64,000 nt of DNA, taken from positions 62,001 to 126,000 of the forward strand of contig JACPOA010000032.1 in the NCBI GenBank assembly GCA_016185205.1, given 5' to 3'. Position numbers and translations under genes: made by a program. The notes under the pieces are model-generated. The model did not search any database. It worked only from the letters and a program-made list of their open reading frames with translations, and was not told the DNA's origin. This DNA is from Hyphomicrobiales bacterium. Its GTDB lineage: Bacteria; Pseudomonadota; Alphaproteobacteria; Rhizobiales; Xanthobacteraceae. Within the stretch, counting starts at the first letter, position 1; each line of letters begins with the position of its first letter. Below, piece by piece: positions 18,924 through 28,917 of the stretch.

Positions 18924-18997
18924 GCAGATGCCTCCGGCGGCGCCAGACACGCCAGCGCAATGCCGGCCGCGGCCGCGAGTACGAAACGAGATGTCAT
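18920..18997 (-). CDS. Very short signal-peptide-like frame (25 residues)
   Basis: ATG at 18997, with GGGGGTGA eight bases upstream, to a TGA that overlaps the next start. The product begins MTSRFVLAAAAGIALACLAP and is little more than a signal peptide or lipoprotein leader. It may be a translated leader that couples expression of the genes after it. Only the site and overlaps support it. Confidence 0.35.
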   Translation of the reverse strand: MTSRFVLAAAAGIALACLAPPEASA

Positions 18998-19079
18998 TGA
19001 ATCACCCCCAAGCGTGAACCATGTCGCTTTTATGGGTCGCGCAGAAAAGAAACAAGGTTCAAGGCCGGCGCGTGCCGCG

Positions 19080-19487
19080 TTACTTGACCGGCTGCACCAA
19101 CGGCTGGCCCTTCTCCACCACATAGACCGCGATCAGCTTGGCGGGCTTGGAGCCGAGCGCGCCTTCATTGTGGATCGCCTTCAGCGGCACTTCGAGCGAC
19201 TGGCCGGCGGTGTAGGTCTTCTCCGGCTGGCCGTCGATCGCGATCCAGAATTCGCCGTCGACCACCTGCGCCTGCACGATGCCGGGATGGAAATGGCGGC
19301 CGGCCTTGAAGCCTGGCGCGATTTCCACCGTGGCGGAGATGACTTCGTAGGTGCCGCCCGGCACTTCGGTCTTGCCGATCGGCGTGCGCTTGATCGGCGA
19401 CGGCGACACCGGCGGATTTTGCGCGAGCGCCGCGCTGCCGAGCACGAGTGCGGCGAGCGTGGCGATGACGATTGATTTTTTGAGCAT
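19080..19487 (-). CDS. Secreted cupin-domain protein
   Basis: 135 residues from ATG 19487, with GGGAGA upstream. The signal peptide ends near AALAQN. The body is a single beta-barrel cupin: GFKAGRHFHPGIVQAQVVDG carries the HxH metal motif and GEFWIAIDG the second strand pair. The family binds a metal ion in varied enzymes or sensors. It is divergent from the metallo-beta-lactamase-fold gene. Confidence 0.82.
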   Translation of the reverse strand: MLKKSIVIATLAALVLGSAALAQNPPVSPSPIKRTPIGKTEVPGGTYEVISATVEIAPGFKAGRHFHPGIVQAQVVDGEFWIAIDGQPEKTYTAGQSLEVPLKAIHNEGALGSKPAKLIAVYVVEKGQPLVQPVK

Positions 19488-19661
19488 GGCGTTCTCCCTG
19501 TGGAACTGCGAAGTGTAGCGACGCCACGCCGGCAATGAAATAGCGCCGCGACCCGCCGCCCGGTTGATATTATATTGTCGCCAAGGCGGGAATATCCGCC
19601 ACGCCGTGGCGTTATTTTGGCAGCAACGGCCGCGGCCAAGCGGCCCCAGGGAGGATTTGCA

Positions 19662-20585
19662 ATGCACAAAATCACGGGCGCCGCCTTGGCGGCCGCCGCC
19701 GTCTGTTTTGCCGGCCCGGCCTTGGCGCAGCAGCAGGCCGCGCCGCCGCTCGGTCCGGATTTTTCGAAGGTCACGATCAAGACCTTCGATCTCGGCAACC
19801 GCACCTATATGCTGGAAGGCGCAGGCGGCAACAGCACCATCGCCGTCGGCGACGACGGCGTCATCATGGTGGACGGCCAGTTCGCGCCGCTGCACGACAA
19901 GCTCAAGGCCGCGATCGCGGCGGTGACGCCGCAGCCGGTCAAATTCCTCGTCAACTCGCATTATCACCGTGACCATGTCGGCGGCAACGTGCCGTTCAGC
20001 AAAGACGGTGCCACCGTCGTCGCGCACGAAAATGTGCGCACCCGCCTCGCCTCGGGTGCGACCATGATCGTGCCGGACGTCAAGATCCCGCCGGCGCCGC
20101 CGGAAGCGCTTCCGGCCCAGATTTATACCGACGCGCTGAAGCTCGAGGTTAAGGGCCGCGCCGCGCAGCTCGCGCATCCGCTCAACGCCCACACCGACGG
20201 CGACACTTACGTGTATTTCGCCGACGCCAATGTGTTGTCGACCGGCGACACCGTGGCCATGGGCCGCTATCCCAATATCGACTTCGGCAACGGCGGCAAC
20301 ATCAAGGGCATGATTGCGGCGGCGGACGCCTATCTGGCGCTCGCCAATGACGCGACCAAGATCGTGCCGGGGCACGGCCCGCTCGCCAGCAAGGCGCAGC
20401 TCGTGGAGTACCGCGCGATGCTGGTGACCGCGCGCGACCGCATGGCCAAGCTGATCGCCGAGGGCAAGAGCCTGGACGACGTTTACGCGGCCAAGCCGTT
20501 CGCCGACTTCGACGTCAAATTTAACCTGCCCGAGCAGGCCAGCAAAAACTGGATGCGCGTGGTGTATGCGTCGCTGAAGTCGTGA
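19662..20585 (+). CDS. Secreted metallo-beta-lactamase-fold hydrolase
   Basis: 307 residues from ATG 19662, which has GGGAGG upstream; in-frame starts before it lack a signal peptide. The signal peptide ends near LAQQQ. The metal motif is NSHYHRDHVGG (HxHxDH), with later His in LNAHTDGD and VPGHGPL. It is a periplasmic hydrolase of the MBL superfamily. It resembles family members annotated as cyclase- or quinoprotein-related, and whether it acts on beta-lactams is not indicated. Confidence 0.85.
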   Translation: MHKITGAALAAAAVCFAGPALAQQQAAPPLGPDFSKVTIKTFDLGNRTYMLEGAGGNSTIAVGDDGVIMVDGQFAPLHDKLKAAIAAVTPQPVKFLVNSHYHRDHVGGNVPFSKDGATVVAHENVRTRLASGATMIVPDVKIPPAPPEALPAQIYTDALKLEVKGRAAQLAHPLNAHTDGDTYVYFADANVLSTGDTVAMGRYPNIDFGNGGNIKGMIAAADAYLALANDATKIVPGHGPLASKAQLVEYRAMLVTARDRMAKLIAEGKSLDDVYAAKPFADFDVKFNLPEQASKNWMRVVYASLKS

Positions 20586-20587
20586 AC

Positions 20588-20614
20588 TCTTCCCCCTTGT
20601 AGGAGAGGGGGAAG
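20588..20614. repeat. Short palindromic element (CTCTCCCC type)
   Basis: CTTCCCCCTTGTAGGAGAGG, then GGGAAG, is an imperfect hairpin directly after a gene end. Related elements at 27105-27126 and 41690-41712 share the CTCTCCCC / GGGGAGAG arms. They could act as transcript ends or as mobile palindromes. Confidence 0.5.
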
Positions 20615-20680
20615 CGCGCTCAAGAAGCGCCAGTACGTCTTCGCCTTGAATCGGCCAAGCGCGCACCGACCTCGACGCGC

Positions 20681-21634
20681 CTACCAGCCCATCAGCTTTT
20701 TGGTCGAGGCCTCGTTGTCTTTCAGGAATTTCACGTAATCGGCGCCCATGATCACGCGCGGCTCAAGGCTGAGTTGTTCGGCTTTGGCCTGATGCTCTTT
20801 CGACTGCAGCGTCTTCTCCAGCGCGGCGGTCAATTTCGCCTGCACGTCCTTGGGCAGACCGGCGGGCGCGGCGATGCCGCGCGACACCGACCAGACCTGG
20901 TTGAAGCCCTGCTCCTTGAAGGTCGGCGCATTCGGCAGGAAGCGCGAGCGCTCCGGCGCCATCACGCCGAGGATACGCAGGGTTCCGGCCCTTGCTTCCT
21001 CCGCCACTTCGCTGATATTGGCGCCAAGTATCTGGATATGGCCGCCGAGCGCCGCGGTCTTGGCCTCGGCCGTGCTTTTGTGATGCACGGTGATCAACTT
21101 GATGCCGCTCGCCGCCTCATTTGAGAGGATGGCGAGATGGTCGTCGGAGCCGGCGCCGAACGCCGAGATGGTGATGGTGTCGGGCGTCTTTTTCGCCGCC
21201 TCGATCACGTCCTTGACGCTCTTGAAGGGGGAATCCGCTTTCACCGCCCAGACATTGTAGTCGATCACGTGGTTGATCAGCGGCGTGAAGCTTTCCAGCG
21301 TCTCGCTGCGCTTGTATTGGCGATCGAGATAGCCGGCATACATGCTCGGCACGTTGAGATAGCCGATGGTGTAGCCGTCGGGCTTGGCGAGCGCGAGCGC
21401 GCCCCAGCCGACCCAGCCGCCGCCGCCGGCGCGGTTCTCCACCGTCACCGGTTTGCCGAGCGCGGCCTCGAGATCGCGCGCCAGCATGCGCGCGGTGACG
21501 TCGGTGCCGCCGCCGGCGCCGTAGGGCACGATCAACGTAATATTGCGCTCGGGATATTGCGCCTGCGCGGACGCCGCGACGGCGGCCAGCGAGAATGCAG
21601 CAAGCAAGGCAAGGCAGGCGGATTTTTTCAGCAT
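20681..21634 (-). CDS. Bug-family tripartite tricarboxylate transporter substrate-binding protein
   Basis: 317 residues, signal peptide ending near ASAQAQ. The first strand reads YPERNITLIVPYGAGGGTDV, the typical start of Bug (TctC-like) periplasmic binding proteins, followed by VENRAGGGGWVG and LNVPSMYAG. They bind carboxylates for TctAB permeases, but no TctA/TctB genes are adjacent, so it may serve a distant permease or act as a sensor. Single gene. Confidence 0.9.
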   Translation of the reverse strand: MLKKSACLALLAAFSLAAVAASAQAQYPERNITLIVPYGAGGGTDVTARMLARDLEAALGKPVTVENRAGGGGWVGWGALALAKPDGYTIGYLNVPSMYAGYLDRQYKRSETLESFTPLINHVIDYNVWAVKADSPFKSVKDVIEAAKKTPDTITISAFGAGSDDHLAILSNEAASGIKLITVHHKSTAEAKTAALGGHIQILGANISEVAEEARAGTLRILGVMAPERSRFLPNAPTFKEQGFNQVWSVSRGIAAPAGLPKDVQAKLTAALEKTLQSKEHQAKAEQLSLEPRVIMGADYVKFLKDNEASTKKLMGW

Positions 21635-21828
21635 GTGTCTCCCCCGGGAAATAAGAAGACAAGCTTATACGACGGCTCCGGCAAAGGGGCAAAAGGGGCA
21701 TTCGGCGGCATGCGCTATTGCGTCACACCGGCAAATTGTCGTGTTTCCAGCCCGGCCTATCGACCACGATGTGTGGGTTCGTTCGGTGAAACTATCGCCG
21801 ACGCCCGACATAGGCCCCTCCATTGGCG

Positions 21829-22419
21829 CTATTGAATGCGTTCCTGGGCGCACGACAGAAGCGCGGGAATTGCGCTGGTCTTGAATTTGTAGATGGCAAC
21901 GATGTCCACGTTGTTCCGATCGGCAACGGATTGCACCACGACAAATTCCATCCTGGCGCGCGCCACCATCTCGAAGAACGCCTTCGCGTCGCCCTTGGCG
22001 ACAACGACAAAGTCACCCTGACTGGGTGTCGGGATGTAATAGTCGAACGGTCCGTCGTACGCCCGCAGCACGGTGAACTCGTTGGTGACGTATTCGCCCT
22101 TGGCGATTTGCTTGCCCGCGAACACGCGCAGCGGCGGCGTCGGTGTCGTTTCGCGCGAGTCGCCGGTTTCAAGGCGGATGAACGCGCCCTCAGCGGTCAT
22201 GCCGATGTCGAGGGAATGGCTGCCGCCTTCTTCGCGGTAGTAGCAGGCGATCTTGCCGGCCTTGGTCTTGCCGACAATGATCTGTTGCGCGCGGTCAAAA
22301 GTTGCGACCCGCGCGAGCGGGCCGATCGGATCGCCGCGCGCTTGAGAGAATGCGAGGCCCGGCGCCAAGGCGGCGGACAGCAGCATGGCAAGAAAGCAGC
22401 AATGCCTGTAGAGAGCCAT
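21829..22419 (-). CDS. Secreted protein of unknown function
   Basis: 196 residues from ATG 22419, with GGGGA upstream; an in-frame start at 22470 lacks a signal peptide in the right place. The signal peptide ends near LAFSQA. The mature part has a pattern of beta strands (IIVGKTKAGKIACYYREEGG, then EFTVLRAYDGPFDYYIPTP) and two Cys. No family recognised. It stands alone, convergent with nothing near. Confidence 0.65.
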   Translation of the reverse strand: MALYRHCCFLAMLLSAALAPGLAFSQARGDPIGPLARVATFDRAQQIIVGKTKAGKIACYYREEGGSHSLDIGMTAEGAFIRLETGDSRETTPTPPLRVFAGKQIAKGEYVTNEFTVLRAYDGPFDYYIPTPSQGDFVVVAKGDAKAFFEMVARARMEFVVVQSVADRNNVDIVAIYKFKTSAIPALLSCAQERIQ

Positions 22420-22587
22420 CACGCGATCCCCGGCTTTGACCGTCAAACGACCGGCGCAGGCTGCACGCAAGCGCGCAAACGGCCATGATATAGGTCAATG
22501 GATTGACGCAGCGGCGTCAGTTGGCCGCATCTCGATAGGCTTGTGGCGCGGCAGCGTCAAAGCGCGCGATGCGGGTGATTGCGCTCA

Positions 22588-22634
22588 TTCCCGCGCAAGC
22601 GGGAATCCAGCCTGGGTCCCCGCTTGCGCGGGGA
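22588..22634. repeat. Pair of GC-rich hairpins of a dispersed palindrome family
   Basis: Two perfect 7-bp stems with 4-base loops stand side by side: TTCCCGC-GCAA-GCGGGAA at 22588-22605 and TCCCCGC-TTGC-GCGGGGA at 22617-22634. The loops are complementary to each other, so the whole can also form one long hairpin. Typical of interspersed palindromes in these genomes. Confidence 0.7.
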
Positions 22635-22829
22635 CGAGCGGAAATGGTAACGCGCGCCATCGTCCACCGATTCAAATTTCAGACAGCCCGCCTTTGCTGC
22701 GCTTCGGCGCGGCAAGCCAACGCCGCGCGCGCCGGGCTTGCCCGGTTCGCGCCAAGGCATGACTCATCGCCCGTATTCTTGGCGGCGCCGGGTACGCCGT
22801 ATTCCAAACGACGCCCCCGTGAGGGGAGC

Positions 22830-22950
22830 GGAGCGCCGAGAGATGCAGGGGCTTGGCGCAGCCCCTTGAGCGACCGGCGCGGCCGCCCGACACGCTTGCG
22901 AGGCGTGTCCTTCCTCCTTGCGATCGGAGGAAGGCGCCTCTCGGCGCTCC
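22830..22950. other. Multi-branched inverted-repeat element, candidate structured RNA
   Basis: A perfect 13-bp outer stem (GGAGCGCCGAGAG at 22830-22842 with CTCTCGGCGCTCC at 22938-22950) encloses three further perfect stems in order. These are AGGGGCT/AGCCCCT (22847-22866), ACACGC/GCGTGT (22890-22908) and TTCCTCC/GGAGGAA (22911-22932). The surrounding 22420-23398 region holds no convincing gene and more palindromic DNA (for example near 23130-23180). The element could be an RNA, a processed transcript or a mobile palindromic element. I do not recognise it as tmRNA, RNase P RNA or 6S RNA. Confidence 0.6.
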
Positions 22951-23409
22951 ACTGGCGGCGATTTCTGTCCCCGGGTCCGCGTTTCCTGGTTTCCGTTCCG
23001 GTTTCTTCTCTAGGCTTCAGCGCCAGTTCGCCTCATCGGCTTGTCGCGCTTTGGCCCGTCCGAAACAGATAGAACGGTCCCAGTCCAGCGAGCTCCTCGC
23101 AGAGCGGCCGTAGTACCGCCCGATCGGGTCCCGAGGCCTCCCGGGAGTGGGGTCACGAACCCCGCCCGCAGGCGCCGCATCCCGCTCCGCCATCGAAACG
23201 TCTCGCGACGACGCCCTCGGATGAGTAGGACAGCGCTAGGATTGCATGCCTTGGGAATTTAGTCAAGAGGAGCAAGAATAATTTCCGCTGGGGTCCCGGG
23301 GCGAACGCCCTTGCCTTTGCCATGGCCGGGTATGACGGGGTTGGGTCGCGCTCACCGCGCAGATCTTCAGGCGGGAGGGCTGTGATAGATTGCCGTCAAG
23401 GAGGCCGCC

Positions 23410-23664
23410 ATGCCTGAGATGACCGTCATCGTTGAACCCGGGCTTCACGCCCGCCTGACCCAATGGGCGCAAGAGCAAGGCCGCCCCCTGCCCGCGCTCG
23501 CCCAGGACATTCTCGCCGCCGCCGAACGCGTGCGCGAGAATTACGATCCGACGATGATGGGATCGACGAAAGACATTCGCAGATGCCGCGACGGCGGTTG
23601 CGGACTCTGCGATGAGATCGAACCGTTATTTGCGCAGGGAAAGTCGACGGCGGCAATGAGATGA
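23410..23664 (+). CDS. Small protein with Cys-rich end
   Basis: 84 residues, with GGAGG six bases before the ATG. The N terminus (MTVIVEPGLHARLTQWAQEQ) looks like a ribbon-helix-helix or antitoxin-like strand and helix. The C-terminal part contains RRCRDGGCGLCDEIEP, three Cys that could bind a metal. No known family. It lies at the left edge of the AT-richer accessory stretch. Confidence 0.6.
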   Translation: MPEMTVIVEPGLHARLTQWAQEQGRPLPALAQDILAAAERVRENYDPTMMGSTKDIRRCRDGGCGLCDEIEPLFAQGKSTAAMR

Positions 23665-23686
23665 AAGCGCCAGCACTATACGCATG

Positions 23687-24490
23687 CTATTCTGATTTAT
23701 GAACCGCCACCTTGTTCAACGCGTTCTGAACGGCATTCTTTACAACTTCGTCGGGGCGAGACTCTGAATATCCAATCTCCGCAGCAAAATAAGATTGCAC
23801 CTTGCCCAAATGAGATATCGTCTTTACTAGCTCTTCTTCTGTCCAATAGCCAATTCGAACACCTGGTGTAAACAATATCGTGCGACCGAAAACGAAAAGA
23901 GATTGGTCTTTCAATTCGGTTAGAGAATCCACTATTTCATCTGGCAGAAAGCCGCTATCAAAATGAAAAACATCTCGATAAAGCTGCTCCTGCTGATTAG
24001 CAAGTTGCGATATCCACTCTCTAACAGGACGCGCTGGAAAAACATCCGCCTGAGTTGTTCCGGTAAAGTCACATATAAAGAAGGCTCCATAAGGAATAGG
24101 CTGATCCAACGACTCTGCACTTAGGGATGTCGTCGCGTTTTGCTTTTTGGCCCTCTCCTCGACCATTTTTCGCGTCGGAAGCGAAGTTGCCTTTGACGAA
24201 ATAACTCCGTCTGAAATGAATGCACCAATTATCTGCACAAAGTTTTGGTAAAATTTTTGAGTGGCGCGTGCAGCTGCCCGGCGCCTCGCTCGATTTCGCT
24301 GTTCACGATCTTTCTTATTTGCATACTCGATAAAAACAACAACGAATACAGCGAAAACAATATCACTAATTATATTTGGAATCAGATCGTCAACGCTCTT
24401 GTGAGTAACAAAAAAATGCCAAATCAGCAAAGCTACCAACGTAACCGCGGCGAATACCATCAAAATTATTTTTGGCGAAAAGTTCCGCAT
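23687..24490 (-). CDS. Membrane-anchored protein of unknown function, AT-rich gene
   Basis: 267 residues. Two N-terminal transmembrane helices (ILMVFAAVTLVALLIWHFFV and DIVFAVFVVVFIEYA) precede a basic stretch (RNRARRRAAARA) and a soluble cytoplasmic part of about 190 residues. Codon use is clearly AT-richer than in flanking genes, which suggests transfer. Its order, a membrane anchor followed by a cytoplasmic domain, and its place beside an Abi-alpha-like gene suggest a defence or accessory role, but no family was recognised. Confidence 0.65.
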   Translation of the reverse strand: MRNFSPKIILMVFAAVTLVALLIWHFFVTHKSVDDLIPNIISDIVFAVFVVVFIEYANKKDREQRNRARRRAAARATQKFYQNFVQIIGAFISDGVISSKATSLPTRKMVEERAKKQNATTSLSAESLDQPIPYGAFFICDFTGTTQADVFPARPVREWISQLANQQEQLYRDVFHFDSGFLPDEIVDSLTELKDQSLFVFGRTILFTPGVRIGYWTEEELVKTISHLGKVQSYFAAEIGYSESRPDEVVKNAVQNALNKVAVHKSE

Positions 24491-24538
24491 TCAAACTAAT
24501 CCTGTGCAATTGCGTCGCGTAGGGCGCCTTTGCCCACC

Positions 24539-25462
24539 CTATGTTTGCTGGGAATTAAACGCTGATGAAACAACGCGCTTCACAAATGCATATCCAAGCT
24601 CGGTGAATTCAAACCAGATCACCTGAAACGCCTCGGCTTTATGATCGGAGAGAATGCCAACTTCACCTCTTTTAATGAGGCCTTGACGCACCAGAATTTC
24701 AAATCCAGAAGCATTTGATCTATGAAAATGATCAAAAACAATGAGTTCAGGAATAATAATACCATCAAGCACTTTACATCGCGCCACCTGTGTCATGAGG
24801 CAACATCGATACGGAAAAAACTCCGTTAAACGGCTGAACATAGATAAATCAGAATGTTCAATACCTTCTCTGATTAATGGCACTATCGCAACACGCTGTG
24901 CGATGGCAAGCGCACCTGCACTGCTGTTTGTTCGCGTGATTTCAAGATCCAAGAGGTCTTTTCTAGACCCAAACATTCTTTCAATTATCGAGCCCTCGCG
25001 CGGGCCTATTTCTGAAAGAATCGAAGAAAATGTTATTACTTCGCTGTCGTAGTTAACGGAAGCGGACGCTATCAAGTTCGCCCAAGCTTCAATCAGTTTA
25101 GAATCCGGCGACTCCAGCGAAGCCTTCTCCAGCAAGGGCACTAAGGCTTTAGTGGGGATGGGTCTTGGTAGAACGCCAATCTTCTTCAAACGCTCCCGGA
25201 CTTGTTCGCCCACCCTTAACAGTGAATCCTCCTGCTGTAATCGAAGGAGTTCCCTCTTACCACGTAGCTGATCGCCCCTAAGTCCAGCCCATTCGGTCAG
25301 TGGTGATATCAAATCTAGCCATCTTTCGGCCTTGGCACGGCTAACGTCCGGCGGGATTACTTCAGTGACGGTCTTCTTATGTTGATAGGAAGCCTTTGCA
25401 ACCAGCTCCGCTTTGGCGCTACCCGTCGCAACAATTTTGATTTTTGGCTTTTTTCGCGTCAT
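24539..25462 (-). CDS. Abi-alpha-like protein (DUF4393)
   Basis: 307 residues, AT-richer than its surroundings. The central region resembles the Abi-alpha / DUF4393 family: KALVPLLEKASLESPDSKLI, then EAWANLIASAS and FSSILSEIGPREGSIIERM. The C-terminal part (FEILVRQGLIKRGEVGIL) looks like a winged-helix-type end. Members are named for abortive-infection association, but mechanism is not established. It is separated by 48 bases from the membrane protein gene downstream on the same strand. It lies directly next to pccB, which it does not resemble in composition. Confidence 0.7.
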   Translation of the reverse strand: MTRKKPKIKIVATGSAKAELVAKASYQHKKTVTEVIPPDVSRAKAERWLDLISPLTEWAGLRGDQLRGKRELLRLQQEDSLLRVGEQVRERLKKIGVLPRPIPTKALVPLLEKASLESPDSKLIEAWANLIASASVNYDSEVITFSSILSEIGPREGSIIERMFGSRKDLLDLEITRTNSSAGALAIAQRVAIVPLIREGIEHSDLSMFSRLTEFFPYRCCLMTQVARCKVLDGIIIPELIVFDHFHRSNASGFEILVRQGLIKRGEVGILSDHKAEAFQVIWFEFTELGYAFVKRVVSSAFNSQQT

Positions 25463-25464
25463 CT

Positions 25465-26997
<1,533 letters not shown>

Positions 26998-27104
26998 CGA
27001 TCGCCCTGCCCTAACGGTCCCTGCCCGCGATTGTCTGGAATTTGGCTGTAAAAGCCATAGCATGGCATTTCGATTGGCGTCCCGCACGAGCCGCACACAG
27101 TTTT

Positions 27105-27126
27105 CCTCTCCCCATTGAGGGAGAGG
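27105..27126. repeat. Short palindromic element (CTCTCCCC type)
   Basis: CCTCTCCCCATTGAGGGAGA is a near-perfect stem with a small loop between pccB and the Gln-rich gene. It is related to elements at 20588-20614 and 41690-41712. Confidence 0.55.
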
Positions 27127-27179
27127 ATGCCCGAGCGGAGACGAAGCCAATTGAGGCTCGCGGTTATTCGGAGATCAGA

Positions 27180-27659
27180 CTACCGTCGCGGCAAGGGTTG
27201 CATTCGCCATTGCTGGAGCGTTTGTTGTCGACTCTGATACTGCTGTTGCCACTGTTGCGCCCTCTGCTGTTGTTGCTGGTAAGGAACAGGGGCCACGAAC
27301 ATTGGTGTCGAGTTAGCATGCGGCTGAACAAACGAGCGCTGCTGCTGTTGTTGTAAGTACCGTAGCTGGTTCTGCTGCTGAAGCCATTGTTGCTTACGCT
27401 GTTGATCTAGAAGCCAAAGCTGTCGTTGTTGTTCTTGCCATTGACGAATTTCTTGCTGCTGCTGAGAATAGTAATAGCCCTGTTCGATTGCTCTTCCGCC
27501 AATAGCGCCCCTAGATTGCCCAATAACCGGCGGCTGAGGGACCGGGTAAGCAGGGACGGTCCGATAATACTGTGCTTCGGCTCCAGTACTTAAAAATGTA
27601 GTGACGACGATGCTCGCTACTCGGAAGAAAATTCTAAGCCATTCTCGGTTTTGCCGCAT
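27180..27659 (-). CDS. Secreted glutamine-rich protein
   Basis: 159 residues with a purine-rich GGGGGGGTAAG before the ATG. The signal peptide ends near GAEAQ. The mature part is low-complexity, with many QQ, QQQ and QQQQQ runs mixed with Trp, Arg and Tyr (QEIRQWQEQQRQLWLLDQQ), and should form coiled-coil or aggregation-prone helices. No known family. Its role could be structural or surface-related, which is only a guess. Confidence 0.65.
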   Translation of the reverse strand: MRQNREWLRIFFRVASIVVTTFLSTGAEAQYYRTVPAYPVPQPPVIGQSRGAIGGRAIEQGYYYSQQQQEIRQWQEQQRQLWLLDQQRKQQWLQQQNQLRYLQQQQQRSFVQPHANSTPMFVAPVPYQQQQQRAQQWQQQYQSRQQTLQQWRMQPLPRR

Positions 27660-27898
27660 CTTACCCCCCCCGTTACTCGTATTGCGTTTATTTAATAAAT
27701 AGCATGATTTAAAGTTGTCGTCTATTGGGTGGGGCGCGTCTCGAAATCCGGTCGCGATTTCAGTTCGTCCATGACAGCCGCGAAGCTCATTAGCCTTTCA
27801 GACGAAATAGAAATACAGCAGCTGCTCTTATGTCTCGCTTCGCGGGGCGAAGAAAAGCCGCTTGGCATCCGCGCCAAAGGCTGCTTAGACACGGCCCC

Positions 27899-28783
27899 AT
27901 GACCGCACCCCCGACCGCCGCCCAGCTCATCGAGCAGGGCCTCTTCCACCACCGCCAGGGCGATTTTTCGCAGGCCATGGACCGCTATACGCAGGTCCTG
28001 CGCAACGACCCGCAGAACCCCGACGCGCTCTATTACGTCGCGGTGGTCGCCTGCCACGAAGGCCAGTTCCAGCAAGGCATCGACCTCGCCCGCCGCTCGT
28101 TGGCATTCCGCGGCGGCCAGGCGCGCGCGCATAATCTGATCGGCCAGGCGCTGCACCGCATGGGCCAGGTCAAGGACGCTTTGGCGAGTTTCGACAACGC
28201 GCTCGTTTGCGATCCGAAATTCGCCGACGCCTACGGCAACCGCGCCAATATGCTGAGCGAGCTCGGCCTCCCGGCCGAGGCGCTGTCGAGCTTCGACCGC
28301 GCCATCGAGATCAACCCGAACGTGGCCGCCGACTGGCTCAACCGCGGCGCCACGCTGCATGGCATGGGACGATTCGACGAGGCAATCGCAAGCTACGACC
28401 GCGCCATCGCGCTCGATCCGGATTTTTCGGTGACGCATCTCAATCGCGCCGGCATCCTTAACGATCTCGGCCGCTGGCAGGATGCGCTGGCGGATTTCGA
28501 TCGCGCCATCGCGCTGGCGCCCAAAATCGCCGAAGCGCATTTCGGTCGCGCCTTGGCATTGCAGGGGCTCGCCCGGCTGGATGAGGCGCTGGCCAGCGCC
28601 GACCGTGCGCTCGAACTCAAGCCGGAGTCGGTGCCTGCGCACAAATGCCGCGCCGGCATCCTGCAGGCTTTGGGCCGCGCCGAGGAGGCGAAAGCCAACC
28701 TCGCGAAAGCCGCCGAGATCGAGGCGAACACGTCGTCCGCGCTTCCGCGCGACCCGTCTTCGCCTGCGGCTTCGACGGGTTAG
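27899..28783 (+). CDS. TPR-repeat protein
   Basis: 294 residues from ATG 27899; an in-frame start at 27830 adds 23 basic residues. About seven consecutive 34-residue tetratricopeptide repeats follow, each with the W/L-G-Y-A-P pattern (for example AEALSSFDRAIEINPNVAAD and DALADFDRAIALAPKIAEA). They form a curved scaffold for protein binding. There is no enzymatic domain attached, so it is probably an adaptor. Its partner is unknown. Confidence 0.85.
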   Translation: MTAPPTAAQLIEQGLFHHRQGDFSQAMDRYTQVLRNDPQNPDALYYVAVVACHEGQFQQGIDLARRSLAFRGGQARAHNLIGQALHRMGQVKDALASFDNALVCDPKFADAYGNRANMLSELGLPAEALSSFDRAIEINPNVAADWLNRGATLHGMGRFDEAIASYDRAIALDPDFSVTHLNRAGILNDLGRWQDALADFDRAIALAPKIAEAHFGRALALQGLARLDEALASADRALELKPESVPAHKCRAGILQALGRAEEAKANLAKAAEIEANTSSALPRDPSSPAASTG

Positions 28784-28800
28784 CCTGATCCCGCTTGCAC

Positions 28801-28917
28801 TCAGATGCGGGACAAAATTCGTCCGACGAGCCACGCGGCGATCGCCCAGCCGGCACCCGTGAAGAAGCCCACGCAGAACCAGACGCCGATCTGATAGACA
28901 TCGATTTTCGAGGGCAT
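28801..28917 (-). CDS. Short single-pass membrane protein (38 residues)
   Basis: ATG at 28917, with AAGGAG about ten bases upstream, to TGA at 28801. The product is MPSKIDVYQIGVWFCVGFFT, then GAGWAIAAWLVGRILSRI, a membrane helix with a basic end. It is convergent with the TPR gene, whose stop is 18 bases away. No known family. Confidence 0.55.
   Translation of the reverse strand: MPSKIDVYQIGVWFCVGFFTGAGWAIAAWLVGRILSRI

Noticed and set aside
19080-20666. 528-codon minus-strand frame covering cupin and metallo-beta-lactamase genes
   Set aside because: The C-terminal 135 residues are the real cupin; the remainder is antisense to the lactamase-fold gene. The start at 19487 has a signal peptide and a proper site.
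22780-23260. Folded region as tmRNA, RNase P RNA or 6S RNA
   Set aside because: The conserved sequence cores I know for these RNAs were not found; the folds alone do not identify the RNA.
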